NCBI GenBank assembly: GCA_963707445.1
Contig: CAVPPW010000002.1
Span: 1-64,000, forward strand
Direction: 5' to 3'
Length of the DNA: 64,000 nucleotides
Origin: JALORV01 sp963707445
GTDB taxonomy: Bacteria > Pseudomonadota > Gammaproteobacteria > Burkholderiales > Burkholderiaceae_F
Positions 9,771-20,978 of the stretch are shown here, one piece after another. Under the pieces are notes generated by a model, which worked only from the letters and a program-made list of their open reading frames with translations, was not told the origin of the DNA and made no database searches. The translations under genes were made by a program, and so were the position numbers. The number at the start of each line of letters is the position of its first letter. Positions within the stretch are counted from its first letter, which is position 1.

Positions 9771-11654
9771 ATGGTTCAACGTCCTGCCCGCGCCGGCCGC
9801 CTGGCCGCGGCGGATTCGCTGCGTGCATCGCCATGTGTGCGCGAGCGCAGCCGGCATCGGAGTTGCCGCCGACCGTCATCACACCATCGCGCGTCTCGCA
9901 ATCGATCGACGATGCGCTGCCGGCCACGTCGGTGATCACGCGCGACGACATCGATCGCTGGCAGACGGTCGATCTGGTCTCGATGTTGAGCCGCGAAACC
10001 GGCGTGCAGTTCGCGCAGTCCGGCGGTCGCGGCGCGCGCCGCGTCGCTGTTCCTGCGCGGCGCCAGCTCGTCGCAGGTGCTGGTGCTGGTCGACGGCGTG
10101 CGGCTGAACGCCGGCACCAGCGGCGCGGCTGCGATCGGCGGGATCGCGCTCGACACGATCGATCGCATCGAGATCGTGCGCGGCAATCTGTCCAGCCTGT
10201 ATGGCTCTTCGGCGGTCGGCGGGGTCGTGCAGATCTTCACGCGCGCGGGCAGCGAACGCGGCGTGACGCTCAGCGCGGAAGGCGGCCAGGGCCGCACGCT
10301 GAACGGACGGGTCAGCGGCGGGCACGGACACCGCGTCCACGCGACTGGGCGGCGCGCTCGGCGGCGGCACCACCGCGGCGTTTTCCGCGATCGATCCGGC
10401 GCGCGTGGTCCCGAGCGCGTTCGCGCCGGCGCGAATGCCGACATCGACGGCAACGACTATCTGACCGCCTCGCTGGGTGCGACCTACCGCGCCGGCGACA
10501 CGCTGGTCGCGGTCAACGGCTGGCTCAACCGCAATCGCACCGAGTTCGACAGCACGGCCGATGGGCCCGACGCCACGCATCTCGAGAAGTCGCAGCTTGC
10601 GGCGGCCAACGCGCTGGCCCGCACCGCGTGACGCCGAGCTGGGCGACGCAGCTCGCGGTCGGCGCGAGCCGCGATCGCAGTACCAACGTCGTCAGCGATC
10701 CGCCGTCGTTCAACAACGGCGAGTTCAACTCCGGCAACCTCGCGGTGACCTGGACCAACGAGATCGAGCTGGCGCGCACGGTACTGGCGCAGGTCGGCGC
10801 CGAGTATCTGCGGCAGGCCGGCGAGTCGACGTCGTACGACCCGAGCTTCAGCGGCCAGTCGCAGCGCTTCACGCGCTCCGTCGGCAGCGCCTGGGCGGGA
10901 GTCACCGGCGACTGGGGGCCACACCAGTTCCAGCTCAATGTGCGGCAGGACAGCTATTCGGACGTCGGCGGCGCGACCACCGGGCTGGCGGCGTACGGCT
11001 ACAAGTTCGCCGGGCCTGGCGCGCGACCGCGCAGGTGTCCAATGCGTTTCGCGCGCCGAGCTTCAACGATCTCTACTTTCCGTTTTTCGGCAACCCGGAC
11101 CTCGATCCCGAGCGCGCGGTCAGTGGCGAACTCGGACTGCAGTACGTCGGGCCGGCGACGACGCTGCGCGCAGCGCTTTACCGCACCGATACGCGCGACC
11201 TGATCGTCTACGACCCGGCGAGCTCGCGCGCCCAGAACATCGACGAGGCGCGGGTCACCGGATTCGAGCTCGGCGGCAGCTGGCGCAGCGGCCCCTGGCT
11301 GCTCGCTGCCAACGGCACGGTGCTGCGCGCGGTCAACGACGAGACGGGCGAACGCCTGCTGCGGCGCGCGCCGTGGATCGCTCAACGCCTCGGTCAACGT
11401 GGAACCGGGTACGTGGAGCGCGGGCTTCGAGGTGTCGGTGGTCGGCCCGCGCGACGACCTGGACATCAACACGTTCGAGCGGGTGCAACTCGCGAGCTAC
11501 ACGCTGGTGCGGCTGGTCGCCGCATGGAAGGTGGCGCCCGGAGGTGACGCTGCGCGCACGCATCGAGAATCTGTTCGACGCCGACTACGAGACGGTCAGC
11601 GGCTACAACGTGGTGCCGCGCACCGCGATCTTCGGCGTCGACCTGCGCTTCTGA
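9771..11654 (+). pseudogene. btuB: TonB-dependent vitamin B12 receptor, frameshifted left copy
   Basis: ATG at 9771 follows ggaga. A frameshift in the signal peptide, then several more (near 10045, 10330, 10630, 11010, 11385 and 11540), break a protein collinear with the right copy. Plug-domain segments (IDDALPATSVIT, VLVLVDGVRLNAGTSGAA, GNLSSLYGSSAVGGVVQIF) and the barrel end (RIENLFDADYETVSGYN) are clear. Protein identity to the right copy is lower than for neighbouring genes, typical of a surface-exposed receptor. Confidence 0.85.
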
Positions 11655-11658
11655 GCCA

Positions 11659-12661
11659 ATGACGCGTATCGGCGCACAGCCGGCGCTCGTCGCACTGGCC
11701 TTCGGCGGCCGGTGCCAGCCTGCTTGCGGCGCTGGCTGTCGGCAGCGTGACTCTGCCGTTGCGGATCTGGTCTGCGGTGCTCGGCGGGCCACGCCTCGCC
11801 GGTGCCGACATCGTGCTCGGGCTGCGCGCGCCGCGGGCGCTGGCCGGATTTGCGGTGGGCGCAGCACTGGCGCTTTCGGGCGCGTTGCTGCAGGCGCTGC
11901 TGCGCAATCCGCTGGCCGACCCGTACGTGCTCGGCATCTCGGGCGGCGCGGCCGTGGCGGCACTGCTGGCGCTCGCGGCCGGGCTCGGCGCGGTCGCGGT
12001 GCAGGCGTCGGCGGTCGTCGGCGCCTCGCGACGCTCGCGCTGCTGTTCCTGCTGGCGCGCCGTTCGCTGTATTCGAGCGACATGAGCGGGCGGCGAGCAG
12101 GCGACCGGCTCGGTGCTGCTGACCGGCGTGATGCTCGCGTCCTTCGCGGCGGCGCTGATGAGCCTGGTGCTGTCGCTGGCGCCGGACGGCCGGCTGCGCA
12201 CGATGGTGTTCTGGCTGCTCGGCGACCTTTCCGGCGCGACCGACTCCGTGGCCGGCGCTGTTGGCGCTGGTGCTGGCGCATCGCGCTCTGCTGCTCGCGC
12301 GGGGCCATGCACGATCGCTGAACCTGATGCTGCGCGGCGACCTGCAGGCCTACACGCAGGGCGTGCGCGTCGACGCCACGCGGCGCCGGCTGGTGCTGGT
12401 CGCCGCCTTCGCGACGGCGAGCGCGGTCACGCTCGGCGGCGCGGTCGGTTTCGTCGGGTTCGTCGCTCCGCATCTGGTGCGCATGTGGTCGGCAGCGATC
12501 AGCGCGTGGTGCTGCCGGCGTCGATGCTGCTCGGCGGCGCGCTCGTCGTCGTCGCCGACACGATCGCGCGAGCGGCGTTCGCGCCGCTGCAGCTGCCGGT
12601 CGGCGTGCTGACCGCGCTGATCGGGGTCCCGGTCTTCCTCTGGTTCCTGGGACGACGCTGA
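11659..12661 (+). pseudogene. btuC: B12/iron-chelate ABC transporter permease, frameshifted left copy
   Basis: Begins MTRIGAQPALVALAF four bases after the btuB stop. FecCD-family features are visible across frames: LGLRAPRALAGFAVGAALALSGALLQALLRNPLADPY around 11815-11930 and VGFVGFVAPHLVR near 12450. At least five indels break it. The stop overlaps the btuD start. The product would be the inner-membrane channel for B12. Confidence 0.8.
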
Positions 12662-13428
12662 TGGCCGCCGCGCTGCTGGACATCTCGTCGGCGTCACGCT
12701 GCGCACGCCGCAGCGCGTGCTGGTCGAAGCGCTCAGCATGACGATCGCGATCGGACAACGCTGGGCAGTGCTCGGTCCCAATGGCGCCGGCAAGTCGACG
12801 CTGCTGGCGGCGATCGCCGGCGCCCGTCCGGTCGACGGCGGCGAGTGTTCGGCTGCGGCGAGCGCGCCGTGCGCGCGCTCGCGGCCGATGAACTGGCGCG
12901 CGAGCGCGCGCTGCTGACCGACCGCTGGGTCGATCCTTTCGCCAGCACGGCGCTCGACACCGTGTTGACGGCCCGCTACGTCTTCCGCGATGAAGTCGAT
13001 GCGGAGGCGATGGCGCGCGGATGGCTGGCAGCGACTCGACTGCGAGGCACTCGCCGAGCGCGATGTGCGGCGGCTGTCGCGCGGCGAGCGGCAGCGCGTC
13101 GGGATCGCGACCGCACTGGCGCAGGACACGCCGCTGGTGCTGCTCGACGAGCCGACCGCGCACCAGGATCCGCGGCACCAGGCGCTGGTGATCCGCGAGT
13201 TGGCAGCGCTGCCGGAGCGGGCGCTGGTGGCGAGCCTGCACGATCTGAACGCCGCCGCGCGCTTTGCCACGCCACGCGCTGCTGCTGTGGGGCGACGGCC
13301 GCACGCTGGGCGGGCCGGCCGAGGACGTGCTGACGCCGGCGGTGCTTTCGGATCTGTTCGAGACGCCGATCTCGCGCGTCGAGACCGGCGGCGAATCGTT
13401 CTTCCACGTCCACCGGCACGCGGCGTGA
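12661..13428 (+). pseudogene. btuD: B12/iron-chelate ABC transporter ATPase, frameshifted left copy
   Basis: Walker A (GPNGAGKST), signature (LSRGERQR) and Walker B (PLVLLDEPT) are present but lie in different frames; indels occur near 12690, 12850, 13030 and 13270. It ends at 13428, 29 bases before the ParA-like gene. It is collinear with the intact right copy. Confidence 0.8.
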
Positions 13429-13457
13429 CACCGTGAGGGGCTTGCTAGACTGCAGCG

Positions 13458-14099
13458 ATGCCCATCATCCTGATCGCCAATCCGAAGGGCGGCGTCGGCA
13501 AGAGCACGACGGCCACCAATCTTCGCCGGCTATTTCGCGCGGCGCGGCCACGCGACGATGCTCGGCGATCTCGACCGCCAGCAGTCCGCACTGGCCTGGC
13601 TCGGCATCCGCCCAGTGTGCTGCCGCGCATCCAGTCGTGGGACGCGCAGCGACGCAAGGTGGCCCGGCCGCCCAAGGGCGTCACGCATGTCGTGCTCGAT
13701 ACGCCGGCCGGCCTGCACGGCCACGCGCTGAAGGACGCACTGAAGCTGGCCGACCGCGTCATCATCCCGGTGCAGCCGTCGCTGTTCGACATCTATGCGA
13801 CGCAGAACTTCCTCGGCAAGCTGGCCGAGCGCGGCGTGCTGAAGGATGACGGCCGAGTCGGCGTGCTCGGCATGCGCGTCGACGCACGCACGCGCGCGGC
13901 CGAGCAGCTGCAGCGCTTCGTCGAGCAACTGCAGCTCCCGGTGCTGGGCTTCCTGCGCGACACGCAGAACTACGTGCAGCTGGCCGCGCACGGACTCACG
14001 CTGTGGGACGTGGCGCCGAGTCGCGTCGAGCGCGACCTCGAGCAGTGGGAGACCGTGCTCGAGTGGGTCGAGACCGCGCCGCGCGCTACTTCGGCTTGA
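13458..14099 (+). pseudogene. ParA/MinD-like ATPase, left copy with one frameshift
   Basis: Starts MPIILIANPKGGVGKSTTATNL with the deviant Walker A box KGGVGKST. An inserted base near 13520 shifts the frame, which recovers after about 35 codons. From HVVLDTPAGLHGHALKD onward it matches the intact right copy. No parB neighbour or parS-like repeat is visible. Confidence 0.78.
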
Positions 14100-14163
14100 C
14101 CGCGTATTCGCGCAGCGCCACCGTCGTCGACTTGGTTTCGTCCTTCAGGTAGAGCAGCCGTGG
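14086..14163 (-). pseudogene. Remnant of small lipoprotein gene (left copy)
   Basis: Only the last 25 or so codons survive (LYLKDETKSTTVALREYAVKPK), ending at 14086 and overlapping the convergent ParA-like gene by 14 bases. The signal peptide, lipobox and domain present at 34071-34556 are missing through a deletion of about 440 bases that starts just after the btuF stop. Confidence 0.65.
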
Positions 14164-14166
14164 AAT

Positions 14167-15062
14167 TTACTTGATGCCGACGCGGCGGGTCTGCTCAATT
14201 GCCGCGCAGAGCACCTCGATTTCATCGGCCAGGCGCGGCCCGTGGCGGTTCATGCGGTCGGCGTCGAGGGTATAAAACTGGCCGTGGCGCGTTGCCGACA
14301 GCGTCGGAAAGCGCTGCCACATGCCGAGCGCCTCGCTCGGCTGGCCGCCGGGTTCGGCGGTGATGATGACCTGCGGGTCGGCTGCCAGCACGGCCTCGAC
14401 CGACACCTGCGGGGCGATCGGCGCCAGATCGGCGAAGACGTTGCGGCCGCCCGCAGAGGCCGATCGCTTCGCTGATCACATGCCGGCCGGACAGCGTCAT
14501 CAGCGGGCTGCGCCCACACCTGATAGAACACGCGCACCGCGCTCCGATGCGCATAGCGCGCTCGCAGCGCCGCGATCTTGGCGTTGAAGGCGTCCGCGGC
14601 CGAGCTGCCGTCGCGTCCGGTCAGCGTGCCGAGCCGCTGCATCGAGCGGGCGACGTCGTCCAGCGTGCGCGGTTCGCTGACGAACACCGGAACGCCGAGG
14701 CGCCGGATCGACTCGATCACGCCGGGCGGAAATCCGCTGCCCCAGATGACGACCAGGTCGGGACGCAGCGCCGCGATGCGTTCGAGGTCGACGCTGTGAG
14801 CGCGGGCGACGCGCGGAATGGTCCTCGCCTCCGGCGGAAAATCCGCGTGCTCGGTCGTGCCGACGATTTGCCGCCCGCTCCGATCGCGAACAGCTGTTCG
14901 GTCGGGTGCGGTGCCAGGCTGACGATGCGCGCGGCGGGAGCCGGCAGCGTGACGGTCGCGCCCTCGTCGTCAACGACGGTGACGGCTGCCGCGGCCCCCG
15001 GCGTGGCTGGCCGCCAGCACCAGCGCGACCAGCGCCCGCGCCGTGCCGCGCAGCGGCATCAC
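14167..15062 (-). pseudogene. btuF: Periplasmic B12-binding protein, frameshifted left copy
   Basis: Start near 15059-15062, overlapping the exbD stop as in the right arm. Segments ARIVSLAPHPTEQLFAIG and MSVEAVLAADPQVIITAEPGGQPSEAL match the right copy. Indels lie near 14980, 14865, 14815, 14510 and 14455. It is the soluble partner of BtuCD. Confidence 0.78.
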
Positions 15063-15497
15063 GGCCGCGCGCGGCGGCCGCCGGCGCAGGCTCGGTGACG
15101 AAGCCGATCTTCAGCAGCCCGGCCTGTTGCGCGGTCGCCAGCACGAAGGCGATGCGTTCGTAGCGCGTGGCCTTGTCGGCGCGCAGATGCACTTCCGGGG
15201 CCGACGACTGCTGGCCCGCGGCGGTCAGACGCGCGCGCAACTGGTCATCGCCGACGGGGTCGGCATCCCAGTACACCTGCCGTCGGCATCGATCGACAGC
15301 TTGATGGTTGCCGGCGTGACGTCGGCGGCCGGTGCCGCTTCGTTCGGCAGGTCGAGCCGGATCGCGTACGACAGCAGCGGCGCGGTGATGATGAAGATCA
15401 CCAGCAGCACCAGCATCACGTCGACCAGCGGCGTGACGTTGATCTCCGCCATCGGCTGCTGCGTGCCGCCGTGCCGCTCGAAGCCGCCGAACGGCAT
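15059..15497 (-). pseudogene. exbD: ExbD/TolR-family biopolymer transport protein, left copy
   Basis: Starts MPFGGFERHGGTQQPMAEINVTPLVDVMLVLLVIFII at 15497, with the transmembrane segment carrying the conserved aspartate (PLVDVML). The frame is intact to about DADGR near 15285 and then shifts. The C-terminus (RADKATRYERIAFVLATAQQAGLLKIGFV) is recovered in another frame. Confidence 0.8.
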
Positions 15498-15507
15498 CAG
15501 CGCCGTG

Positions 15508-16196
15508 TCAGACTGCGCCGCCAGCCGCGAGCCGGTCGTCAGCGTCGCGTGCAGATCGTGCGCGAAGCCGTCGAGCTGCCCGAGCACCATGCGGTTGGCG
15601 CGCGTGAACGCGTTGTAGGCCAGCACGGCCGGAATCGCGACCGCCAGACCGAAGGCGGTCATGATCAGCGCCTCGCCGACCGGGCCGGCCACCTTGTCGA
15701 TCGCGATCTGGCCCGACGGGGCGATGTTGATCAGCGCGCGGTAGATGCCCCAGACACGGTGCCGAACAGGCCGATGAACGGCGCGGTGCTGCCCACCGAG
15801 GCGAGGATCGTCAGCCCGGCTTCGAGCCGGCCGGCGGCCTCGTTGATGCGCTGGCGCAGCGCGCGCGTGATCAGCTCCGAGCGGTCGATCTGCGCGGCCA
15901 GGCTGTTTTCGGCGGCCGGATGCGTCGCGGCGTTCGACGCGCCGACGGCGAGCGGCACGAACACGCCTTCGGCGTCGACCGGCTTCAGGGTGGCCACGGC
16001 GGCATCGATCGTCGGCGCGCTCCAGAAGTTGTCGATCTCGCGCGAGGCGCGGCGCACGCGCCACCAGCTCCAGGTCTTCCACAGGATCAGGAACCAGCTC
16101 GCGACCGACATCGCGAGCAGCAGGTAGGCGGTGAGGCGGATGACGCCGTCCGCCTGCTGCCAGAAGTGGGCCGAGCCCGAGACCGTCCGGCATCAT
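15508..16196 (-). pseudogene. exbB: ExbB/TolQ/MotA-family proton channel protein, left copy
   Basis: ATG at 16196 overlaps the dapB stop. The family core (AGLTILASVGSTAPFIGLFGTV, then VGEALIMTAFGLAVAIPAVLAYN) is present. Frameshifts occur near 16165, 15755 and close to the stop. It is collinear with the intact 226-residue right copy. Confidence 0.8.
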
Positions 16197-16988
16197 GAGA
16201 AGCCGAGCACGTCGAACATGTCGTACAGGCCGCGGCGCTTGTCGGCGAGGAAGCGCGCGGCGCGCAGGCTGCCGTTGGCATAGGACTGGCGGCTGCCGGA
16301 ACGATGCGTGATCTCGATGCGCTCGCCGGCGCCGGCGAACATCACGGTATGGTCGCCGACGATGTCGCCGCCGCGGATCGTCGCGAAGCCGATCGAGCCC
16401 GGCGCGCCGTTCGCCGGTATGTCCTTCGCGCGCGTACACCGCCAGTTCCTCGAGCGGCCGGCCGAGCGCACCGGCCACCATCTCGCCCATCTTCAGCGCC
16501 GTGCCCGACGGCGCGTCGACCTTGTGGCGGTGATGCGCCTCGATGATCTCGATGTCGTAGCCGTCATTGAGCATGCGGGTGGCGATCTCGACCAGCTTGA
16601 AGGTGGCGTTGACGCCGACGCTCATGTTCGGCGCAAAGACGATCGCGATCTCCTCGGCCGGCCGCACGAATCGCGCTCTTGCCGGCGTCGTCGAAGCCGG
16701 TCGTGCCGATCACCATCTTCACGCCCGCCGCGACGCACGCGTCGAGGTGGGCGAGTGTCGCTTCGGGCCGCGTGAAGTCGATCAGCACATCGCTGCCGGC
16801 CAGCGTCGCCAGGTCCGACGCGACGCGCACGCCGGTCGAGCGACCGAGCGTCTCGGCGCAGTCGCGACCGAGCACGGACTGCCCGGGCCGGTCGAGCGCC
16901 GCCGCGAGCGTGAGATCGTGCTGCGCGAGCGTGGCCTCGATCAGCATCTGTCCCATGCGACCGGAGGCGCCGGCAATCGCGATTTCAT
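16193..16988 (-). pseudogene. dapB: 4-hydroxy-tetrahydrodipicolinate reductase, frameshifted left copy
   Basis: Start at 16988 lacks one base relative to the right copy (ATGAAATCG against ATGAAGCTCG). Substrate and cofactor motifs survive in pieces (GASGRMGQMLIEATL, MVIGTTGFDDAGKSAI, EAHHRHKVDAPSGTALKMGE). Further indels lie near 16665 and 16430. A second copy of an essential lysine-pathway gene in one genome would be odd. Confidence 0.8.
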
Positions 16989-16989
16989 C

Positions 16990-17559
16990 GGGTTGAGGGT
17001 CGGTCCCGGGGTGTTGGCGAGCGCGATCGTATTCGGGCCTGCGTCCGGGAATGGTCTGCGAGCCCGGGCCCGGCGTCGACACGTCGGGCATCGGAGTCGC
17101 GGGCTGCTGCGATCGGCGCGAGGACGCGCCGGGCGGTCGGCCCGAGGATCAGTGCAGTCGGCCTCGGCGTCGGGGGCATCGGGTCGGCGTTGAACCGGTC
17201 GAGCCGGTTGTCCTTGAAGTACAGCGTCAGGCGCCGGTTCTGCACCGGCGCCGCGTGCGCGGGTTCAGGTAGTAGATGTAGTCGACCCGGTCCTTGCGGA
17301 ATTCGCTGGTCAGCAGTGGCGTGCCCAGCATGAAACGAACCTGGTCGCGCGTCATGCCGATGCGCAGCTGGTCGACCATTTCCTTCGTGACGATGTTGCC
17401 CTGGTGCACGTCCGGCCGATAGGGACCGAGGAACGTCGGCGCCCACGAGGCCGCCGACGACACGCCGCCCTTGACGCTGGAACTGACGCTGTACATCGAC
17501 TCGCAGCCGGCAAGCGTCAGCGCGAGGCCGCAGGCGAGGATCAGGCGATGCAGGCGCAT
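16990..17559 (-). pseudogene. bamE: Outer-membrane assembly lipoprotein BamE, frameshifted left copy
   Basis: Starts MRLHRLILACGLALTLAGCESMY at 17559 with lipobox LAGC. The SmpA/OmlA domain (GNIVTKEMVDQLRIGMTRDQVRFMLGTP) is in frame to about 17255, where the frame shifts. The C-terminal proline-rich tail (PDVSTPGPGSQTIPG) reads on toward dapB with no clear stop. The 3' boundary is therefore approximate. Confidence 0.75.
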
Positions 17560-17645
17560 CAGGTCAGGGTGGCGAGCGTGCAACGAAGGCGGAACCCGTA
17601 TGATACTCAGAGGCGCTGCTGGAAGACGGGCACGCAACTGCCGCC
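17560..17645. promoter_or_regulatory. bamE/fur divergent intergenic region (left copy)
   Basis: 86 bases between divergent starts. The element gtatgatactcagaggcg (17598-17615) is conserved almost exactly in the right arm, consistent with a -10 box (tatgat) shared by or overlapping both promoters. Confidence 0.45.
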
Positions 17646-18102
17646 ATGCCGAACCGCTCGTCCACGTCCAGCGACCTCAAGAACATCGGCCTCAAGGCCA
17701 CGGTGCCGCGTCTGAAGGTGCTGGAAATCTTCCAGCGCAGCACCGCGGCAGCGCGGGCTGCGGCACATGAGTGCGGAAGATGTCTACAAGGCACTGATCG
17801 CCGAGAACATCGACGTCGGGCTTGCCACCGTCTATCGCGTGCTGACGCAGTTCGAGCAGGCCGGCCTGCTGTCACGCAACCATTTCGAGGGCGGGCGCGC
17901 GATGTTCGAGCTCAACGAGGGCTCGCATCACGACCACCTGGTCTGCCTGACCTGCGGCCGCGTCGAGGAGTTCGTCGACACCGAGATCGAGGCGCGGCAG
18001 CATCAGGTCGCTGCCGAGCGCGGCTTCAAGCTGCAGGAGCACGCGCTGGCCCTCTACGGCGAGTGCACCAAGCCCAACTGCGAGTACCGTCGCAAGGAAT
18101 AG
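17646..18102 (+). pseudogene. fur: Ferric uptake regulator Fur, left copy with one frameshift
   Basis: Starts MPNRSSTSSDLKNIGLKATVPRLKVLEIFQ. One extra base near 17755 (ahead of MSAEDVYKAL) breaks the frame. The rest is unbroken and matches the right copy, including HHDHLVCLTCGRVEEF and the C-terminal CTKPNC zinc ligands. Confidence 0.82.
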
Positions 18103-19173
<1,071 letters not shown>

Positions 19174-19184
19174 CGTTCGTTCTT

Positions 19185-20036
19185 CTATTTTTCGGTCTCG
19201 ACCAGGCCCTTGATGAACCAGCGCTGCATCAGCAGCACGACGATCGCCGGCGGAATCATCGCCAGGATCGCGGTGGCCATGATGAGGTTCCACTCGTTGG
19301 CCGCATCGCCGCCGCCGATCATGCGCTTGATGCCGATGACGATCGGGTACATGTCCTCGCTGGTGGTGATCAGCAGCGGCCACAGGTACTGGTTCCAGCC
19401 GTAGATGAACTGGATCACGAACATCGCCGCGATGTTCGTCACCGACAGCGGCACCAGGATCGTGAAGAAGAACCGCATCGGGCCGGCGCCGTCGATGCGT
19501 GCCGCCTCGGCCAGTTCGTCCGGCACGGTCATGAAGAACTGCCGGAACAGGAAGGTCGCGGTGGCCGAGGCGATCAGCGGCATGATCAGTCCCGGAAACG
19601 TGTTGAGCAGCCCGAGATCGGACATCACCTCGTAGGTCGGCGTGATGCGCACCTCGACCGGCAGCATCAGCGTGATGAAGATCATCCAGAAGAAGAAGTG
19701 GCGAAGCGGAAAGCGGAAGTAGACGATCGCGAAGGCCGACAGCAGCGAGATGATGATCTTGCCCACCGCGATGCCGACCGCCATCGTCAGGCTGACCAGC
19801 ATCATGCGGCCGACCGGCGCGCGCGAGCCGATATCGCCGCCCTCGAACAGCACCTTGCGGTAGTTTTCGACCAGCAGGTCGCCCGGAACCAGCGACATCG
19901 GCGCAGCCTCGACCGCCTCGGCGGTCTGTGTCGAGGCGACGAGGGCGAGATAGACCGGGAACGCGACGACCGCGATGCCGATGATCACGACGACGTAGGA
20001 CAGCACGTCCAGCCAGCGGCGGCGCTCGACCATCAT
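19185..20036 (-). CDS. ugpE: Glycerol-3-phosphate/sugar ABC transporter permease UgpE (left copy)
   Basis: Unbroken 283-residue permease starting MMVERRRWLDVLSYVVVIIG. It has six predicted membrane segments and the permease EAA loop (DELAEAARIDGAGPMRFF). The start overlaps the ugpA stop (ATGATGA on the minus strand). The right copy carries a one-base insertion that this copy lacks, which shows that damage is not confined to one arm. Confidence 0.87.
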   Translation of the reverse strand: MMVERRRWLDVLSYVVVIIGIAVVAFPVYLALVASTQTAEAVEAAPMSLVPGDLLVENYRKVLFEGGDIGSRAPVGRMMLVSLTMAVGIAVGKIIISLLSAFAIVYFRFPLRHFFFWMIFITLMLPVEVRITPTYEVMSDLGLLNTFPGLIMPLIASATATFLFRQFFMTVPDELAEAARIDGAGPMRFFFTILVPLSVTNIAAMFVIQFIYGWNQYLWPLLITTSEDMYPIVIGIKRMIGGGDAANEWNLIMATAILAMIPPAIVVLLMQRWFIKGLVETEK

Positions 20037-20917
20037 CAGTAGTTCACCCGCCGCTCGATGAAGCGGAACTGCAGCACCGTCAGCGTGATGACGATCGCCA
20101 TCAGGATCACCGACTGCGCCGCCGAACCGCCGAGGTCGAGCGCCTTGAAGCCGTCGTGATAGACCTTGTAGACGAGGATCGAGGTCTCCTGACCCGGCCC
20201 GCCCTGCGTGATGGCGTCGACGATCGCAAAGGTGTCGAAGAAGGCGTAGACGATGTTGACGACGAGCAGGAAGAAGGTGGTGGGCGACAGCAGCGGGAAC
20301 ACGATCGTCCAGAAGCGCCGTCCCGGCCCGGCGCCGTCGATGGCCGCCGCTTCGATCAGCGATTTCGGAATCGCCTGCAGGCCGGCGACGAAGAAGACGA
20401 AGTTGTAGCTGATCTGCTTCCAGACCGCGGCCATCACCAGCAGCAGCAGCGCCTGATCGCCATTGAGCAGGAAGTCCCAGTGCACCCCGGCGCTTGCAAG
20501 CCAGTGCGCGACGACGCCCAGCGTCGGATTGAGCATGAACAGCCACAGCACGCCGGCGATCGCGGGCGCCACCGCGTACGGCCAGATCAGCAGGGTCTTG
20601 ACGATCGTCGCGCCGCGCAGCAGCCGATCGGCGAACACAGCAAGCAGCAGCGAGATCGCGAGCCCGAGACCTGCCACCAGCACCGAGAAAATCGCCGTCA
20701 CGCGAAATGACGCGAGGTAGCCCGGGTCGTTGAACAGCGTGCGGAAGTTCTCCAGGCCGACGAATTCGGTGTTGGCGCCGAAGGCGTCCTGCAGCAGCAA
20801 GCTCTGATACAGCGCCTGGCCCGCCGGCAGGAAGAAAAAGATGATCGTGATCGCGAGCTGCGGCGCGACCAGCGCGTACGGCAGCCAGCGGCTGCGGAAG
20901 TAGGCGCGCTTTTCCAC
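20036..20917 (-). CDS. ugpA: Glycerol-3-phosphate/sugar ABC transporter permease UgpA (left copy)
   Basis: Unbroken 293-residue permease with a GTG start at 20917, the same start as the right copy. EAA loop: LIEAAAIDGAGPGRRFW. It differs from the right copy at only three residues. Between about 20401 and 20735 I find just two or three base differences, far fewer than elsewhere in the arms. Confidence 0.87.
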   Translation of the reverse strand: MEKRAYFRSRWLPYALVAPQLAITIIFFFLPAGQALYQSLLLQDAFGANTEFVGLENFRTLFNDPGYLASFRVTAIFSVLVAGLGLAISLLLAVFADRLLRGATIVKTLLIWPYAVAPAIAGVLWLFMLNPTLGVVAHWLASAGVHWDFLLNGDQALLLLVMAAVWKQISYNFVFFVAGLQAIPKSLIEAAAIDGAGPGRRFWTIVFPLLSPTTFFLLVVNIVYAFFDTFAIVDAITQGGPGQETSILVYKVYHDGFKALDLGGSAAQSVILMAIVITLTVLQFRFIERRVNY

Positions 20918-20943
20918 GTGCGCGGCGTCGTAGCCGGAAGAGG

Positions 20944-20972
20944 AGCGGACGGTCGCGCGGCGACCGTCCGCT
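20944..20972. promoter_or_regulatory. Strong hairpin between ugpB and ugpA (left copy)
   Basis: Perfect 13-bp inverted repeat (agcggacggtcgc and its complement) with a three-base loop, seven bases after the ugpB stop in the direction of transcription. There is no T-run, so full termination is unlikely. A hairpin at this place could protect ugpB mRNA and raise binding protein over permease. The stem is conserved in the right arm while the loop differs. Confidence 0.7.
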
Positions 20973-20978
20973 GCGGCG

